From the NCBI GenBank assembly GCA_934358405.1, contig CAKRKL010000039.1:1-14595 (forward strand): a stretch of DNA of 14,595 nt. Reading direction: 5' to 3'. The notes under the pieces were generated by a model. The model searched no databases and was not told where the DNA came from. It saw nothing but the letters and a program-made list of their open reading frames with translations. The position numbers and the translations under genes were made by a program. Below, one piece after another: positions 7,364 through 13,939 of the stretch; within the stretch, counting starts at the first letter, position 1; each line of letters starts with the position of its first letter. Origin of the DNA: an uncultured Blautia sp. (GTDB lineage Bacteria; Bacillota; Clostridia; Lachnospirales; Lachnospiraceae).

Positions 7364-7830
7364 GAGATCACCTCCGTTATTTTTAAAATGTAATAGATTA
7401 CTCCAGCAGCCCAGGAACTTATGATCCCGTAGAGAATGACAGGACCCGCAATAGTGAAAATTTTGCATCCGATTCCAAAAACCTGGCCTTCGGCTTTATA
7501 TTCAATGGCGGGTGCTGCTACGGAGTTTGCAAAGCCGGTAATGGGAACCAGACTTCCTGCTCCTCCGAATTTGCCGATTTTGGGATAGATGTTAAACCCA
7601 GTGAGAAGCACACTGATGAGAACCAGGGTGACGGAGCACCAGATTCCGGCCATTTCCTGATTTAATCCTTTGGATTTTGCAAAATTTGTTATAATCTGTC
7701 CAAGGACGCAGATGAGTCCTCCTGTGAAAAATGCTTTTACCATGTTTAGAGGCAGGCTGTGAGTGGGTGTGATTTTTTTTACATAGCTGGAATATTTTTT
7801 CTGTTGCTTTGTTTGCTGAGAATGATTCAT
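7360..7830 (-). CDS. spoVAC: Stage V sporulation protein AC
   Basis: A 156-residue membrane protein; Bacillus SpoVAC is 150. It is a pore-forming, possibly mechanosensitive, component of the dipicolinic acid channel in the spore inner membrane. A polar N-terminus (MNHSQQTKQQKKYSSYVKK) precedes PLNMVKAFFTGGLICVLGQ, and the FGGAGSLVPITGFANSVAAPAIEYK signature lies at about residues 89-113, followed by two more hydrophobic segments. AGGAGG is 6 bases before the ATG. It is the first gene of spoVAC-AD-AE-AA and is preceded by a very good SigG-type promoter at 7859-7888. Its stop overlaps the spoVAD start. Confidence 0.95.
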   Translation of the reverse strand: MNHSQQTKQQKKYSSYVKKITPTHSLPLNMVKAFFTGGLICVLGQIITNFAKSKGLNQEMAGIWCSVTLVLISVLLTGFNIYPKIGKFGGAGSLVPITGFANSVAAPAIEYKAEGQVFGIGCKIFTIAGPVILYGIISSWAAGVIYYILKITEVIS

Positions 7831-7858
7831 TGCTTCCTCCTGTAAAATGATTTATGAT

Positions 7859-7888
7859 TAGTATGTGGAACAGGAAGAAAAATATACT
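7859..7888 (-). promoter_or_regulatory. Forespore SigG-type promoter of spoVAC-AD-AE-AA
   Basis: On the minus strand AGTATA (7883-7888; GTATA core) is followed after 17 bases by CATACTA (7859-7865). This matches the SigG/SigF consensus (TGMATA, CATWCTA) almost exactly. The start would lie near 7852, about 22 bases before the spoVAC start codon. SigG control of spoVA genes is established in Bacillus and clostridia; the assignment here is by sequence match. Confidence 0.8.
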
Positions 7889-7905
7889 TTCTTTTTTTAT
7901 GAAAA

Positions 7906-7911
7906 TATAAT
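7906..7911 (+). promoter_or_regulatory. Candidate -10 element for the AraC-family gene at 7954
   Basis: TATAAT at 7906-7911 is a perfect SigA -10. The -35 position 17 bases upstream is TATACT (7883-7888), a poor match that is also the complement of the spoVAC -35 element. The two divergent promoters would overlap, so use of one could hinder the other. Confidence 0.45.
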
Positions 7912-7953
7912 ATGATGTTAGTATTGTTATGAACAAAAGAAGAGAGGTGCCGT

Positions 7954-8952
7954 ATGGGGAAATATTACATAGGAAAAGAAGTTCGGCTTCTTACGGAGGA
8001 ATCTGAGGAGAAGCTTAGAATTCGTCAGTTGAACCTGCTTTCAGCTGAATTAGGACATATGCCATGCATGAAGGGGGATTTTTTTACCTTTATCCTGGCA
8101 GAAGAGGGAGAAATGCAATGTCAGGTAAATCAGGAGAGAATTGATCTGGAGTCTGGGGAAGCTCTGTTTATCAACAAGAATCAATCCTATCGCCTGACCT
8201 TTTGCAGGGATAAAGGCTGTCAGCTGTATATAGCTGAGGTTTCTGCAGACTATCTGGCAGCCGGAGATAAGCATCTTCTGGCAAAATATATTGCGCCTGT
8301 GGCTAAGGCAGAAGCCTTTGCTTACTGCAGATTTATGCCATCAGCAGAGGAGGATACGGATGAAGACATTCTTCTGCAGGCATTGAAGGCAGCTGCGCAG
8401 ACTGCCGCAGAAAGAGACCTGGCTTATGAACTGGATATGAAGAGCTGGATGTTTACTGCCTGGGGAAGTCTTTACAAAAAATATCTTCAGGCTGATCCTT
8501 CTTGTAAAAATGCAGTACTTCGGGAGCGCACAAAATTAAACCGCATGACAGATTACCTGACTTCAAACTGTAATGATAAGCTGACTCTTGCAGGGATGGC
8601 TGAGGCATGTCAGGTAAGCACCGGGGATTTCTGCCGCTTTTTCAAGAAACATATGAATATGACCCCTTTTGAATATTTGCAGAAATGCAGAATCTGGAAC
8701 AGCATGGACGCAGTAATTGATAAGACTGCATCCATGGGTGAAATTGCGTCTGCAAACGGATTTGCAGGGGCAAGCTATTTTTCAGAAACTTTCCGCAAGG
8801 AAATGGGATGCTCCCCGGCAGATTACCGGAAATGGTACAGAGGACTTATAGGGGAGTGCCCGGTAGCAGCAGCGGAAATTCCGGAAAAAGAGAATGTATC
8901 AAAGAAATCCGGAATTGCTGCAAAAAAGAATGTTCCGTCTTATTTACTTTGA
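7954..8952 (+). CDS. AraC-family transcriptional regulator inserted between spoVAB and spoVAC
   Basis: A 332-residue regulator. Residues about 25-95 look like a cupin sensing domain (LAEEGEMQCQVNQERIDLESGEALFINKNQSY). A helical linker follows. Residues about 203-293 are the AraC DNA-binding domain: LTLAGMAEACQVSTGDFCRFFKKHMNMTPFEYL for the first HTH, and MGEIASANGFAGASYFSETFRKEMGCSPADYRKW for the second. It carries a non-typical C-terminal tail of about 39 residues rich in Lys and Ala after the domain. AGAGGTG precedes the ATG by 4 bases. It is divergent from spoVAC (123 bp) and convergent with spoVAB (8 bp), on the strand opposite to all spoVA genes. A role in sporulation is not shown; it may be an unrelated insertion. 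The ligand is unknown. Confidence 0.9.
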   Translation: MGKYYIGKEVRLLTEESEEKLRIRQLNLLSAELGHMPCMKGDFFTFILAEEGEMQCQVNQERIDLESGEALFINKNQSYRLTFCRDKGCQLYIAEVSADYLAAGDKHLLAKYIAPVAKAEAFAYCRFMPSAEEDTDEDILLQALKAAAQTAAERDLAYELDMKSWMFTAWGSLYKKYLQADPSCKNAVLRERTKLNRMTDYLTSNCNDKLTLAGMAEACQVSTGDFCRFFKKHMNMTPFEYLQKCRIWNSMDAVIDKTASMGEIASANGFAGASYFSETFRKEMGCSPADYRKWYRGLIGECPVAAAEIPEKENVSKKSGIAAKKNVPSYLL

Positions 8953-8953
8953 T

Positions 8954-9009
8954 GGCTCTTTCAGGGAAACCATCTCTTGTAAAAATAATATAAAGAGCCT
9001 AAGGTTTTT
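8954..9009 (+). terminator. Possible weak terminator after the AraC-family gene
   Basis: GGCTCTTT (8954-8961) and AAAGAGCC (8992-8999) form an 8-bp stem with a 30-base loop, followed by TAAGGTTTTT. It spans the last codons of the convergent spoVAB. The long loop makes it weak, and the minus-strand side lacks a T run. Confidence 0.3.
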
Positions 9010-9380
9010 CCAACGGCTACGGCAATAACTACCGGGCGGATTCCATTCGTCAATTTGATCCTTCTGGAAAAGATGGGGAAAACATCTGCCATTTCAGCCA
9101 GTGCCATGATCCATCCTCCAAGGAAAATGCCGGAGAAAAGTCCGTATAGAATCAGGAACACTGCACCTCCTGGAAGATGCCATCCATAGAGAAAGCAAAG
9201 ATTTCCGGAAACAATTCCAAGAAGAGTAATATCTTCATATAATAATATATGTCTTCCCGTATGAGTAACGCCGGCATATCTTGGGACAATGGAAAGACCA
9301 ATGAGAAGCCCGACCACACCGCCTGCGATAATAACTCCTGCACAGAAGCCAATGACTACCAGAAAAAATTGCTGAAGCAT
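8961..9380 (-). CDS. spoVAB: Stage V sporulation protein AB
   Basis: A 139-residue integral membrane protein, against 141 in Bacillus. Four to five hydrophobic segments are visible, with the family features GVVGLLIGLSIVPRYAGVT, HILLYEDITLLGIVSGN, LYGLFSGIFLGGWIMALAEM and ADVFPIFSRRIKLTNGI. Family members work with SpoVAA and the other SpoVA proteins in the forespore membrane, although the precise role of SpoVAB is less clear than that of AC, AD and AE. AAAGGAGAG lies about 8 bases before the ATG. The gene is alone: an opposite-strand AraC-type gene separates it from spoVAC, and its usual partner spoVAA lies over 3 kb away at the far end of the cluster. A probable SigG/SigF promoter lies about 115 bp upstream. 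Confidence 0.9.
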   Translation of the reverse strand: MLQQFFLVVIGFCAGVIIAGGVVGLLIGLSIVPRYAGVTHTGRHILLYEDITLLGIVSGNLCFLYGWHLPGGAVFLILYGLFSGIFLGGWIMALAEMADVFPIFSRRIKLTNGIRPVVIAVAVGKTLGSLYYFYKRWFP

Positions 9381-9494
9381 GATGAATCTCTCCTTTCTGT
9401 TGCCTTATTAATATGAAATAAAGTTTGATAAAGCTTACATTTTACTTTTGGCTGTGGTATCTGTTTGAGTTTTTTTTAACACACTCTAACATTT

Positions 9495-9523
9495 TAATAT
9501 GGGAAGAATACGTGAAAATATAC
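9495..9523 (-). promoter_or_regulatory. Probable SigG/SigF-type promoter of spoVAB
   Basis: On the minus strand GTATA (9519-9523), 17 bases, then CATATTA (9495-9501) fit the forespore sigma pattern. The leader would be about 107 nt. A second CATATTA (9409-9415), only about 28 bases before the spoVAB ATG, has a weaker upstream element (GTAAG, 18-base spacer) and could be an alternative or additional promoter. Confidence 0.55.
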
Positions 9524-9533
9524 GCTTTTTTTC

Positions 9534-9562
9534 TGTACATTTTGTTACTTAAATAGTATAAT
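9534..9562 (+). promoter_or_regulatory. SigA-type promoter of the murB operon
   Basis: TGTACA (9534-9539), a 17-base spacer and TATAAT (9557-9562) give a start near 9569 and a leader of about 123 nt before the murB GTG. It lies back to back with the spoVAB promoter. Confidence 0.6.
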
Positions 9563-9602
9563 AAAAAGATACGGCAATGGACAAAATAATGTTGCTGTAC
9601 GA

Positions 9603-9619
9603 CTGCGGATAATCCGCAG
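9603..9619 (+). repeat. 17-bp palindrome in the murB leader
   Basis: CTGCGGAT-A-ATCCGCAG is a perfect palindrome around a central A, about 35 bases after the expected start of transcription. In RNA it would form a 7-bp hairpin with a 3-base loop; in DNA it has the symmetry of a dimeric-regulator operator. A second possible small hairpin (GGGAA/TTCCC) follows at about 9641-9659. I do not recognise the regulator. Confidence 0.5.
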
Positions 9620-9691
9620 CATCAAGTTTGGGGAAGCAAGTTTTTTCCCGAGTATTATCAAATCAGTTAGAAAGATAGAGGATGTAAATCT

Positions 9692-10603
9692 GTGAATGAA
9701 AAAATAAAACAGCATTTTCAGAAAGTGCTGGCAGATGACCAGATACTGGAATTGGAACCTATGAGCAGACATACCACGTTCCGTATTGGAGGCCCGGCAG
9801 AATTGTTTCTGGTGCCGAAATCAGTTCCTCAGATTGCACAAATACTGGGTATTTGTCGTGAAGAAAAAGTTCCTTATTTTATTCTTGGAAATGGAAGCAA
9901 TCTTCTGGTAAGTGATAAGGGATATCACGGTGTTGTGGTACAGCTGTATCGCGGCTTTAGCCAGATTCAGGTTCAGGGAAATGAAATTCATGCCAGTGCA
10001 GGTGCTCTTTTGTCTGGAATTGCGTCAGCAGCCAGGGATGCATCTTTAACAGGTTTTGAGTTTGCAGGAGGAATTCCGGGAACTATAGGTGGTGCTGTTG
10101 TGATGAATGCAGGTGCCTATGGGGGTGAAATGAAGGATGTACTCAAAGAAGTAACAGTACTCACCCAGGAAGGCGAAATCCTTACTCTTCAGGCAGATCA
10201 GCTTCGTATGGGCTACAGGACCAGCGCAATAAAGGAAGAAGGCTACGTTGTTCTTGAAGCAGTGATTTCCCTTGAGCCGGGAGACAAGGAAGCTATCAGA
10301 AGCCGGATGCAGGAGCTTACCGGTATGAGAAGCAGTAAGCAGCCCCTTTCCTATCCAAGTGCAGGCAGCACATTCAAAAGACCGGAAGGGTATTTTGCAG
10401 GCAAATTGATTATGGATAGCGGGCTTAGAGGCTATCAGGTAGGAGGAGCTCAGGTTTCAGAGAAGCATTGCGGATTTGTGATCAATACAGGAGATGCTAC
10501 AGCAGAGGATGTTCGACAGCTGATGGCAGATGTTCAGCGCATTGTAAAAGAGAAATTCGATGTAATGCTGGAGCCGGAAGTGAAGTTCCTTGGAGAATTC
10601 TGA
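9692..10603 (+). CDS. murB: UDP-N-acetylenolpyruvoylglucosamine reductase
   Basis: A 303-residue flavoenzyme that uses NADPH to reduce UDP-GlcNAc-enolpyruvate to UDP-MurNAc, the second committed step of peptidoglycan precursor synthesis in the cytoplasm. FAD-binding marks are HTTFRIGGPAELF, LGNGSNLLVSDKGYHG, and GFEFAGGIPGTIGGAVVMNAGAYGGE. The catalytic proton-donor Ser lies in PSAGSTFKRP, and the C-terminal Glu in LEPEVKFLG. The compact length fits type II MurB, as in Bacillus (303 residues). The start is GTG at 9692, about 9 bases after AGAGGA; no in-frame ATG lies nearby. It heads an apparent operon with rapZ, whiA and an HPr-like gene, the arrangement common in clostridia. Confidence 0.96.
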   Translation: MNEKIKQHFQKVLADDQILELEPMSRHTTFRIGGPAELFLVPKSVPQIAQILGICREEKVPYFILGNGSNLLVSDKGYHGVVVQLYRGFSQIQVQGNEIHASAGALLSGIASAARDASLTGFEFAGGIPGTIGGAVVMNAGAYGGEMKDVLKEVTVLTQEGEILTLQADQLRMGYRTSAIKEEGYVVLEAVISLEPGDKEAIRSRMQELTGMRSSKQPLSYPSAGSTFKRPEGYFAGKLIMDSGLRGYQVGGAQVSEKHCGFVINTGDATAEDVRQLMADVQRIVKEKFDVMLEPEVKFLGEF

Positions 10604-10674
10604 CAGGGCATGCAGCCTGTTCAGAGAAAGTACGTTGCAGAACGAAGAGAATTCGTTTGATCGGGAGATAAGAT

Positions 10675-11553
10675 ATGCGATTTGTAATTGTTACAGGTGT
10701 TTCCGGTGCCGGTAAGTCTACGGTGCTGAAGATGCTGGAGGATGCACACTATTTTTGTGTGGATAATCTTCCTATTCCATTAGTGGAGAAATTTGCATCT
10801 CTGATGCTGGAAGTACATGAAGAAGGGGTTCAGAATGCGGCCCTTGGCATTGATGCCAGAAGCGGCCGCTCTCTTGAAGAACTGGCTGAGGTTCTGGATC
10901 ATATGAAGGATGCCGGATATGACTTTGAGATTCTTTTTATGGATGCAGAAGATTCTGTACTTGTAAAAAGATACAAAGAGACCAGAAGAAGTCACCCTCT
11001 TGTAGTTTCCGGAAGAGTGGATGAAGGAATCCGTCTGGAACGCAGGAAAATGGAATTTCTTCGCAAAAGGGCGGATTATATTATTGATACCAGCCATCTT
11101 CTTACCAGAGAACTGCGCCAGGAAATTGAAAAAATTTTTGTGGATAACGAAAAATTCTGCAATATGATGGTTACAGTATTGTCCTTTGGATTTAAATACG
11201 GAATCCCGGCAGATGCAGATCTGGTATTTGATGTCCGCTTTCTCCCTAATCCTTATTATGAGGATGAACTCCGGCCGCTGACAGGTATGGATGAAAATGT
11301 TTTTAATTATGTAATGGATAATGAGACAGCAAGAATTTTTGCCAATAAGCTGGAGGATATGACGGAGTTTCTGATTCCGAAATATGCCCAGGAGGGCAAA
11401 ACCAGTCTTGTAATCGCTATTGGATGTACAGGAGGCAAGCATCGCTCTGTCACCATTGCAAGAGAGCTGTACAGCAGAATTGCCAGAAACAGTGAATATG
11501 GTTTCCGGCTGGAGCACAGGGATGTGGATAAGGACCGCCTGCTGAAAAAATAA
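10675..11553 (+). CDS. rapZ: RNase adapter protein RapZ (YvcJ family)
   Basis: A 292-residue P-loop nucleotide-binding protein. The Walker A motif GVSGAGKST is at residues 8-16, followed by DARSGRSLEEL near 57 and FMDAEDSVLVKRYKETRRSHPL. The C-terminal domain carries IGCTGGKHRSVTIARELY, the RapZ signature. In Escherichia coli RapZ guides small-RNA decay to control GlmS; in Firmicutes the protein hydrolyses GTP/ATP, and its target is less clear. Its usual neighbours are yvcK and whiA. Here it lies 71 bp after murB and 15 bp before whiA, with no yvcK in between. GGGAGA precedes the ATG. Confidence 0.95.
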   Translation: MRFVIVTGVSGAGKSTVLKMLEDAHYFCVDNLPIPLVEKFASLMLEVHEEGVQNAALGIDARSGRSLEELAEVLDHMKDAGYDFEILFMDAEDSVLVKRYKETRRSHPLVVSGRVDEGIRLERRKMEFLRKRADYIIDTSHLLTRELRQEIEKIFVDNEKFCNMMVTVLSFGFKYGIPADADLVFDVRFLPNPYYEDELRPLTGMDENVFNYVMDNETARIFANKLEDMTEFLIPKYAQEGKTSLVIAIGCTGGKHRSVTIARELYSRIARNSEYGFRLEHRDVDKDRLLKK

Positions 11554-11568
11554 AAAGGAGTTTGGAAA

Positions 11569-12528
11569 ATGTCTTTTTCAGGGATGGTGAAAGAAGAACT
11601 TTCCAGGCATATAGGCTCCGGAAGGCACTGTAAGATTGCAGAGTTGGCTGCAATTTTCACTTTCTGCGGCAGCCTGGGCGTTGGATCAGATGGGAAGCTA
11701 TCTCTCTGCATCCAGACAGAAAATGAGGCACTTTCAAGAAAAGGCTTTACATTATTGCAAAAAACATTTAATATAGAGACAGCAGTATCACCTCTCCGGA
11801 TGGACTGTTTCAGGAAAGGAAATCTCTACTGTATTTCTGTCACAGATCAGGCTCTGATAAAGGAAATACTGGACTCACTGAAACTTGAAATCACGGGGAT
11901 CAGCGGAGAAACGCCGTTTGTATCTAATTCCCTTGTATATCAGAGGGATTGCTGCAAAAGGTCGTTTGTACGCGGAGCCTTTCTCTGTTCCGGATCTATC
12001 AGCGATCCGAGGAAGGGGTATCATTTTGAAATCGTATGCCCCAGTCAGAAGATTGGCAGGCAGCTTCAGGAAATTGTCCGAAGCTTTCACATAGAAGCTA
12101 AGATAGTCCTTCGCAAGAAGTCTTATGTATTCTATGTGAAGGAGGGTGCACAGATTGTGGATATGCTGGCTATCATGGAAGCGAATGTTGCCCTCATGGA
12201 TTTAGAGAACATTCGCATCCTGAAGGAAATGCGTAATTCTGTAAACCGTAAGGTCAATTGTGAGACTGCCAATATAAACAAAACGGTAAATGCGGCTGTG
12301 AAGCAGATCGAAGATATCAGGCTTCTTGAACAAAAAGTGGGTCTGGAAAGTCTTAACGAGGGGCTTGAAGAGATCGCAAGATTGCGGCTGCAGTATCCGG
12401 AAGCAACACTGAAAGAATTAGGATTGATGTTGAACCCACAGGTTGGAAAATCCGGAGTAAATCATCGGCTTCGTAAGTTAAGCGTACTTGCGGATGACCT
12501 GAGGGAAAACAAGGAGGAATTATTATGA
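11569..12528 (+). CDS. whiA: DNA-binding protein WhiA
   Basis: A 319-residue protein of the WhiA family, which combines a LAGLIDADG endonuclease-like N-terminal fold that has no nuclease activity with a C-terminal HTH. Visible blocks are FSGMVKEELSRH at the start, CKIAELAAIFTFCGSL, CCKRSFVRGAFLCSGSISDPRKGYHFEI (residues about 126-153), and the HTH at LKELGLMLNPQVGKSGVNHRLRKL. In actinomycetes WhiA drives sporulation genes; in Firmicutes it binds the nucleoid and influences cell division and chromosome segregation. AAAGGAG lies 9 bases before the ATG. Its stop overlaps the start of the next gene in ATGA, so the two are translationally coupled. Confidence 0.95.
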   Translation: MSFSGMVKEELSRHIGSGRHCKIAELAAIFTFCGSLGVGSDGKLSLCIQTENEALSRKGFTLLQKTFNIETAVSPLRMDCFRKGNLYCISVTDQALIKEILDSLKLEITGISGETPFVSNSLVYQRDCCKRSFVRGAFLCSGSISDPRKGYHFEIVCPSQKIGRQLQEIVRSFHIEAKIVLRKKSYVFYVKEGAQIVDMLAIMEANVALMDLENIRILKEMRNSVNRKVNCETANINKTVNAAVKQIEDIRLLEQKVGLESLNEGLEEIARLRLQYPEATLKELGLMLNPQVGKSGVNHRLRKLSVLADDLRENKEELL

Positions 12529-12779
12529 TCAAAAAGCCAATCACCATTCACCTGTCCACAGGACTTGAAGCCAGACCCGTTGCACAGCTTGTACAGGTGG
12601 CAAGCCAGTTTAATAGCGAGATTTATGTAGAGGCAGGAAAGAAGAAGGTCAATGCCAAGAGTATTATGGGTATGATGACACTGGGACTGGATGCAGGTGA
12701 GGAAATTACACTCTCAGCTAATGGCGAAGATGAAGAAGCTGCCATGAGCAGTATTGAACAGTACTTAAGCAACCAGTAA
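12525..12779 (+). CDS. HPr-family protein with Glu15, Crh-like
   Basis: An 84-residue HPr fold protein. The regulatory Ser46 site is intact (NAKSIMGMM), but the phosphocarrier His15 is replaced: the motif reads TGLEARP instead of TGIHARP. Without His15 it cannot take phosphate from PTS Enzyme I. It should act only through Ser46 phosphorylation by HPr kinase, as with Bacillus Crh, where residue 15 is Gln (TGLQARP), which feeds catabolite repression through CcpA. The location directly after whiA also matches Bacillus crh. Glu rather than Gln at 15 is notable because it introduces a negative charge where phospho-His would be. AAGGAGG is 8 bases before the ATG, which overlaps the whiA stop. Crh orthologue is my best reading; a plain HPr is excluded by the substitution. 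Confidence 0.88.
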   Translation: MIKKPITIHLSTGLEARPVAQLVQVASQFNSEIYVEAGKKKVNAKSIMGMMTLGLDAGEEITLSANGEDEEAAMSSIEQYLSNQ

Positions 12780-12810
12780 GGTATGCTATAAAAAGTGAGG
12801 ATGGTTACCA

Positions 12811-13878
12811 ATGTCTAAGTTCTTAAAATTTATCGTACATTTTGTTGTGATATGCACCATACTTTGTGTGATTGCATTAGCGGTGCCTCCGTTTCTTGGA
12901 GTGACTACCGAAATTCGAGACGACTCCACAGTCAAGTCAAATCTTGCGATGGGATCTGTTACATATGCAATTCCGGTGAAAACAGAAGAAGCAGCTCTGG
13001 GTACACCGATCCTTGTGAATGATGAAGATAATGCAGTGTATCGTTATACACTTGCAAGTGCTGATGTGAAAAATGGTACAGGTACTGCCATGGACCCTAC
13101 TATTTCACAGGGAGAGCCGATCAATGTTGCAATTGGAAGCTACCTTCCGAAGATTGTTGTGACAATTCCGTTCATCGGCTATCTGATGGCTGCTACCAAG
13201 AGCATTGAGGGATTGATCGTTTTGGGACTTGTAGTTCTGTTCCTGATTATCCTCTATGTGATTGCTGAGCTGTGGAAAAAGGATCCGGACGATGAATATG
13301 ACGATTATCCGGATGATACAGAACCGGGATATGTAAAGAGCCGTAAGGAACTGAAGCGGGAAGAGAAACGCAGAGAACGCGAGTACCGAGATGAAGAGCG
13401 TGAGATTAAGGCTGAGAGTAAACGCAGCAAGAAGGAAAAACGCAAGATTCGTACAGGTGGCTTTGTTGATGAGATTGACGAGGATGATTTTGACACAGAG
13501 GAGGACGAGCGCCCACAGAGAGCAGTGCAGAGTGCTACAAGTGAGGCTCATGAGCTTCTGAAGAAAGAAATTGCTGCAGCTACTGCTGAGGATCGTAAAC
13601 CAGTCAGAAAGTCTGCTAAACCTGCAGCTCAGACCAGGAAAGCATCACCTAAGAAGAAAGCGGTACAGGAAACTCCTGAAGAGGAGGATGAGCCAGTAGA
13701 GATTAAGAAGCTGGCAATCCCGAGATATTCACCGGCGCAGCTTGCTGCGAAGGCGAAGAAAGAGGGAGATGCACCTGACATTGTAAAGGATGAGATTACT
13801 AAGGTTACATTGTTTGATTATTCCGATATCTTTGCAGATGATGAAGACGATGATGACTACTATGAGGATGAAGATTAA
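12811..13878 (+). CDS. Two-pass membrane protein with SipW-like, apparently inactive ectodomain and long charged cytoplasmic tail
   Basis: A 355-residue protein not matched to a named family. One membrane segment spans about 8-29, an outer region about 30-131, a second membrane segment about 133-154, and a cytoplasmic tail from about 155 to 355. The tail is extremely rich in Lys, Arg, Glu and Asp, with a probable coiled-coil stretch near 175-216 and an acidic end (DDEDDDDYYEDED). The outer region resembles type I signal peptidases of the SipW/ER type. KIVVTIPFIGYLM just before the second membrane helix matches their KIPYLGYL block, and GTAMDP matches the GDAN...DP box. The catalytic residues appear lost: Tyr77 stands where His is expected (YRYTL for HRV), and no SxMxP motif is present. 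GTGAGG precedes the ATG by about 10 bases. It follows the Crh-like gene by 31 bp and ends the operon. Confidence 0.8.
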   Translation: MSKFLKFIVHFVVICTILCVIALAVPPFLGVTTEIRDDSTVKSNLAMGSVTYAIPVKTEEAALGTPILVNDEDNAVYRYTLASADVKNGTGTAMDPTISQGEPINVAIGSYLPKIVVTIPFIGYLMAATKSIEGLIVLGLVVLFLIILYVIAELWKKDPDDEYDDYPDDTEPGYVKSRKELKREEKRREREYRDEEREIKAESKRSKKEKRKIRTGGFVDEIDEDDFDTEEDERPQRAVQSATSEAHELLKKEIAAATAEDRKPVRKSAKPAAQTRKASPKKKAVQETPEEEDEPVEIKKLAIPRYSPAQLAAKAKKEGDAPDIVKDEITKVTLFDYSDIFADDEDDDDYYEDED

Positions 13879-13939
13879 TCATTATATGATAATAGCGAAG
13901 TAGGAATTTACTTCACTCAGACATTGCATAATATAATAG

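Noticed and set aside
6755..7393. 212-codon plus-strand open frame
   Set aside because: It is antisense to spoVAD, Cys- and Gly-rich without family resemblance; a coding shadow.
7364..7468. N-terminal extension of spoVAD to an upstream ATG
   Set aside because: It would overlap spoVAC by over 100 bases, lacks a ribosome binding site and adds residues unlike SpoVAD; the ATG at 7363 has GGAGG and an ATGA overlap with spoVAC.
10780..11517. 245-codon minus-strand open frame
   Set aside because: It lies fully within rapZ on the opposite strand and has no recognisable motif or ribosome binding site.
12525..12779. Annotation as the general phosphocarrier HPr (ptsH)
   Set aside because: Residue 15 is Glu rather than His, so it cannot serve as the PTS phosphocarrier.
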